This document shows, piece after piece, positions 61,367 through 64,000 of a stretch of DNA of 64,000 nt. Each line of letters starts with the position of its first letter. The stretch's first letter is position 1. The translations under genes and the position numbers were made by a program. The notes below the pieces were generated by a model. The model saw only the letters and a list, made by a program, of their open reading frames with translations. It searched no databases and was not told the origin of the DNA. The stretch comes from Utricularia gibba (taxonomy: Eukaryota; Streptophyta; Magnoliopsida; Lamiales; Lentibulariaceae), in contig NEEC01000002.1 in assembly GCA_002189035.1 (NCBI GenBank), forward strand, positions 5,417,001-5,481,000, given 5' to 3'.

Positions 61367-63438
61367 ATGGCCACTTTGAAGAGAGCATTGGCCCGGAATG
61401 AGAATGAAGTTTGCGTGTTTTGGCTCAAAGGGAGGTGCAACAGGAACCCCTGTAGGTTCATTCATGGTAACGTCCCTGCACCAGGGAATTTGCAGAAAAA
61501 GAGGAGACTATATGCTTCAGTTGGTGCAAGGCAAACTTTGGAGAGTCGCGTTCCTGAGAAAACAAATGCCCGAAGATTTGTTTATCGTAGATCTCCTAGT
61601 CCTCAGAAGAATAGCGCTCCTCAAATATCTTCTGTGGTTAGGAAGATGAATGTTGGGGACGACACGCCAGTAGCTACTAAATGTATTGAAGGTCCCAAGG
61701 ATCATAATAATGCCCCAGTTCCTGAAAAAGTTGATGCTCATGAAGATGAATCAGTGCTGGAGAGAGATCCTTGTTCTGAAATGGCTGTTTCAGACAAGCC
61801 AAAACAATGTGAATACTGGGTTACTGGAAATTGCGTCCATGGGGAGAAATGCAAGAATCTGCACTCTTGGTTCTGTGGTTCTGGATTTCAGATGTTGGCG
61901 AAACTAGAAGGGCATTCAAAGGTAAACTTGTGAATAAATTTTTCTCTCTTTTTTTTTTTAAATTTCTTCATATTAATAGAGTTTCTGGAAAATGTTCAGG
62001 CTGTTTCAGGAATAGCCTTACCATGTGGCTCTGATAAGTTGTATTCTGTGAGCTTTGATAATTGTATTCGAGTTTGGGACTGCAACAGTGGAAAGGTAAG
62101 AACATGGGTCAATTTAGTGAGACAGAACGATAATATGACGCACTGTATATTGATTTGAACTTCCTACTCATTGTATGCACAGTGTGTTGGTTGCATTGAT
62201 ACAAGCGTGGAAGTGCGGTGCGTAGTCACTGAAGGCCCTATGCTCTTTGTGGGGCTTCGGAACGGTGTGAAGGTATATTTTTGAGGGAAAACAACTCATT
62301 ATTTGTATGTACACTACTTGTTTTGTCTTATATTATATCAAGTGTTTGATGTTCAACAGGCATGGAATTCACAAAACCAACTTGAGTTTTCTTTGTGCAT
62401 CGATGCTTGCGTAGTATCTAGCATGGAGACGGATGATGATAAGCTGTTTGTGGGAATGGAGGTAGGCTGAATGGTGTTGGTTTTTATAGTGGCTTTGTGT
62501 GTCCGAAAACTAGCTGCTTATGCATGGTTATGGGCTCCCGGAAATCATGCCTTAGAAGTATGTTTGCATAAACTTTTCGCATCTCTTAGTTTTGAATCCG
62601 TTCCAGGATGGTTCCATTTATGTGTGGAAGTGGAGCGCGGAGAAGATTGACTCTGATCCAGTTGCAGTCTTGAAGGGGCATACTGGAGCAGTATGTTCAA
62701 TTGTTGTTGCTGCTTTTAGGCGACTTTATACGGGATCAAAAGACTGCACGATAAAGGTATCCGTTTTTGAATGGTCTCTCCTTGCTTGCTGAATCTCCTC
62801 ACTTTCGGTTTTGATGTTCAGGCATGGGATCGAGATAGTTTGCAGTGTGTGCAGACACTGTGTGGGCACAAGGGTGATGTGACGTCCTTATTATGCTGGC
62901 GATATTTTCTATTATCTGCTTCCTTGGACAAGACAGTGAAGGTTTAGCTCTCTCCATCTTTGTATTTCGCACGTTTTCAACTGTAACGGTCGGCCTCCGG
63001 TGCTTTAGGCCTGGGGACAAACCGAAAAGGGCATCATAGAGGTCCTCCATGAGAAGCAGGAAGACAATGTAAGTGCATGCAATAGCTCCTCCTACTAGTT
63101 GGCTGGCTTTACAATCCATCAATCATAAATCAATTTTGTAGGGCGTGCTTGCTCTCTGCGGCGTATATGATTCGGAGAGGAAGCCTGTTTTGCTGTGCTC
63201 ATGCAGCGACCACACCGTTCGCTTATACGACCTGCCATCGTGAGAATCCGTCTCCCTCATCGTATGGTGTTTTTCATTATGTGTTGTGATTGGAAAGCTG
63301 CGTTTGCATCTCAGGTTCATCGAGAGAGGCAGGATATTTTCTAGAGGAGAAGTCCGCACCATTCACGCAGAACCTCCGATGGGGCTGTTCTTCACTGGTG
63401 ATGCAGCCGGAGACGTCTGTGCCTGGAAGATGATGTAG
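61367..63438 (+). CDS. CCCH zinc-finger and WD40-repeat protein (ZFWD family)
   Basis: Plant ZFWD-type protein combining two CCCH fingers, likely RNA-binding, with a WD40 propeller. Nine exons: 61367-61921, 62000-62095, 62183-62272, 62360-62461, 62607-62756, 62822-62941, 63009-63068, 63142-63239 and 63315-63438; all in phase, 464 residues. Finger 1 is at residues 16-33 (CVFWLKGRCNRNPCRFIH); finger 2 at 148-166 (CEYWVTGNC, then C and H). WD repeats follow from about 180 to the C terminus: KLYSVSFDNCIRVWD, GSIYVWKW, RLYTGSKDCTIKAWD, LLSASLDKTVKAWG and DHTVRLYDLPS. The intact frame and intron after nearly every blade are typical of the family. Confidence 0.92.
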
Positions 63439-64000
63439 AAGGCTGCTGATAGGTTACAACATTCTTCGAGTCCTTTTTCAAATTTAGATAACATCCATGA
63501 TTAGGCATAGCTTATAATTGATCATGATTAAGTGCTTAGACTATCTTACCGTTGGTAATTCTTCTAGATTTTTCATTACTTTGGATATCAAGCTATAACA
63601 ACATGCATTAGAAATGAGATATATGTTAGGATCACTTTTGAATTTTTAATTGTTCTTTTTTTATCTTTTTAATTCTAGATTGAGTGACATTCAACTTCAA
63701 AAAAAAAAATAAAAGAGGAGTGCAAAAGTAAGATATGCTTGGCGAAGCTGTGGGTAGTAATGATCTTACTATAAACCACAAATAAAGTTTCGTAATCCAA
63801 GTATATCTTCTTAAAAGCGGGCTCCATTTCAAAAAAAAAAAAAGCAAAAAAAAAGGCAAAAAAGAAAAAAAAAGAAAAAGAAGAATAGAATAGTCACTTC
63901 AATCTAGAATTCTTCTCTTCTTAATCTAGCAATTAATATCAAGAGTGATTCTGCATTATTTTGTTTCTGATCTTGTTGTTTACGTAGTATACTTTAAATT
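63439..64000. other. ZFWD 3' flank and A-rich spacer
   Basis: 3' UTR followed by AT-rich sequence. 63825-63890 is an A-rich, low-complexity tract broken by single G and C bases. No gene. Confidence 0.5.

Overview
The window reads as nuclear DNA of a flowering plant, most likely a eudicot. Genes are intron-rich with GT..AG introns, intergenic DNA is very AT-rich with an old Ty1/copia remnant, and every recognisable protein belongs to a plant family (F-box actin-related ARP8, DUF688, GIL1/DUF641, LORELEI-like GPI protein, ZFWD, NAT transporter, chloroplast OTC). I cannot name the species. Functions come from recognised family motifs; exon limits were placed by hand by matching splice-site phase, and Arabidopsis comparisons are from memory.

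Layout. 1-2801 (+): 3' part of a TORTIFOLIA1/SPIRAL2-like microtubule protein. 3411-5194 (+): HARBI1-like transposase-derived gene with a full DDE triad but two frame breaks. 7391-11164 (+): DDX10/Dbp4-type RNA helicase (RH32-like). 11362-12849 (-) and 13101-14910 (+): organellar ribosomal protein bL17 and ornithine carbamoyltransferase, head to head across 251 bp. 16376-18212 (+): DUF688 protein. 20414-21926 (-): GARP/MYB-like repressor candidate. 27646-30239 (+): CaMRLK-like LRR pseudokinase. 30240-39112: AT-rich desert with an internally deleted copia element at 33611-36495. 39113-42088 (+): nucleobase-ascorbate transporter. 42417-44770 (-): O-fucosyltransferase-family protein. 46869-48091 (-): RLP55-like receptor protein. 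48714-49952 (-): GIL1-like DUF641 protein. 51718-53907 (-): KDEL receptor ERD2. 54728-58413 (+): ARP8. 58793-59972 (-): LORELEI-like GPI-anchored protein. 61367-63438 (+): CCCH zinc-finger WD40 protein.

The genes do not form one pathway; this is ordinary eukaryotic gene neighbourhood. Two receptor-type genes, CaMRLK-like and RLP55-like, lie 17 kb apart, and I recall their Arabidopsis counterparts as near neighbours on chromosome 5, which suggests conserved local order.

Three points stand out. (1) A block of about 400 bp carrying the 5' leader, a telo-box and the first splice donor is present twice, once before the helicase and once before the HARBI1-like gene, so the transposase gene may use a duplicated housekeeping promoter. 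(2) Six single-base frame breaks occur in four genes, and each is closed exactly by one base; sequence or assembly errors, or several decaying genes, could explain this. (3) The LRR kinase lacks the catalytic HRD aspartate and most of its activation segment. I found no CRISPR, viral or bacterial system, and no clearly undescribed system beyond these.
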